Positions 6,675 to 6,796 of a stretch of DNA of 6,796 nt are shown piece after piece. This stretch comes from Chloroflexota bacterium (GTDB taxonomy: Bacteria; Chloroflexota; Anaerolineae; Caldilineales; Caldilineaceae), in NCBI GenBank assembly GCA_003577365.1, contig QEUY01000204.1, positions 1 through 6,796 on the forward strand, in the 5' to 3' direction. A model generated the notes under the pieces. The model was not told where the DNA came from, did no database searches, and was given only the letters and a program-made list of their open reading frames with translations. Position 1 is the stretch's first letter, and the number at the start of each line of letters is the position of its first letter. The position numbers and the translations under genes are program-made.

Positions 6675-6796
6675 CTAGGTGAGCGATGACCCAGTAGACG
6701 ATGACCCAGTAGGCGATGACAAGGTGGGTGATGACCTGGTGAGCAGCGACAAGGCTCGGCCTGCATCGTGCGCTTCACTGGAGATCCTTTGCGCTT
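6675..6796 (-). CDS. Possible 3' end of an upstream gene with a Ser/Thr-rich repeat tail (partial, uncertain)
   Basis: On the - strand one frame is open from the window edge to a TAG at 6675-6677, about 40 codons (AQRISSEAHDAGRALSLL, then a tail ending in TGSSLT). It would end 24 bp before the minD ATG, a normal operon spacing with the minD ribosome binding site inside the gap. The 15-bp repeats here are whole codons, so the tail reads as pentapeptides of the type (L/G)SSxT. I do not recognise the protein; by gene order in related bacteria it could be minC or another wall gene. Against it: the other two - strand frames are also largely free of stops, and the edge sequence resembles the dispersed non-coding repeat. 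Confidence 0.28.
   Translation of the reverse strand, partial: AQRISSEAHDAGRALSLLTRSSPTLSSPTGSSSTGSSLT
6679..6753. repeat. Five degenerate 15-bp tandem repeats upstream of minD
   Basis: On the + strand the units are gtgagcgatgaccca (6679), gtagacgatgaccca (6694), gtaggcgatgacaag (6709), gtgggtgatgacctg (6724) and gtgagcagcgacaag (6739). They are contiguous, without indels, around a core of GTRRGCGATGAC. The first unit ends up 29 bp from the minD start. The array may be a repetitive C-terminal coding tail of a - strand gene, a set of regulator sites, or a neutral minisatellite. Because the units vary while keeping exact length, it is not a fresh slippage product. Confidence 0.75.

Noticed and set aside
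5964..6689. Open frame (241 codons) on the + strand opposite minD
   Set aside because: Antisense to a fully conserved minD; His/Gln-rich with no domain and no ribosome binding site.
6679..6753. Tandem repeats considered as a CRISPR array
   Set aside because: Units are 15 bp, contiguous and degenerate, with no spacers.
6679..6796. Acidic + strand frame starting with GTG at the first 15-bp repeat
   Set aside because: A TAG lies directly before the GTG, no Shine-Dalgarno is present, and the reading is just the repeat array translated; no support as a gene.

Overview
The window holds the distal end of a respiratory complex I operon on the + strand (3' part of nuoL, then nuoM and nuoN complete). 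It converges on a cell-shape/division pair on the - strand (minD followed by a SEDS-family gene, most likely rodA). All five main reading frames are intact over the visible sequence, GC-rich and similar in codon use. The residues expected for function are nearly all present, so this is ordinary chromosomal core DNA. I see no sign of recent transfer, phage, CRISPR, insertion sequences or RNA genes.

Organism (inference): a bacterium with roughly 60% GC. Three things together are compatible with Chloroflexota (Anaerolineae/Caldilineae-like): the minD-rodA order, the style of the NuoL/M/N proteins, and a dispersed repeat built from 'cgccaagag / cgcaaagg' words beside stop codons. No 16S gene or marker search is available here, so this is only a suggestion.

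Layout: 1-1433 nuoL (N-terminal part lies outside the window); 1434-1511 short spacer; 1512-3002 nuoM; 3-bp gap; 3006-4463 nuoN; 4464-4710 a 247-bp convergent intergenic region; 4711-5811 rodA (-); 47-bp gap; 5859-6650 minD (-); 6651-6796 minD leader. The leader has a strong ribosome binding site and an array of five degenerate 15-bp tandem repeats. On the - strand that array can be read as the Ser/Thr-rich tail of a further gene ending 24 bp before minD.

How the genes work together: NuoL, NuoM and NuoN are the three antiporter-like, proton-pumping membrane subunits of NADH:quinone oxidoreductase. MinD is the membrane-binding ATPase of the division-site selection system, and RodA is a peptidoglycan glycosyltransferase for wall elongation. 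Both - strand genes fit a wall/shape cluster of the mre-mrdA-min-rodA type. No minE lies between them.

The least explained sequence is non-coding. Two diverged copies of one dispersed repeat lie in inverted orientation, one directly after each convergent stop codon, with a strong terminator-like hairpin between them. The other such stretch is the 15-bp repeat array before minD. I found no clear candidate for a new multi-gene system.
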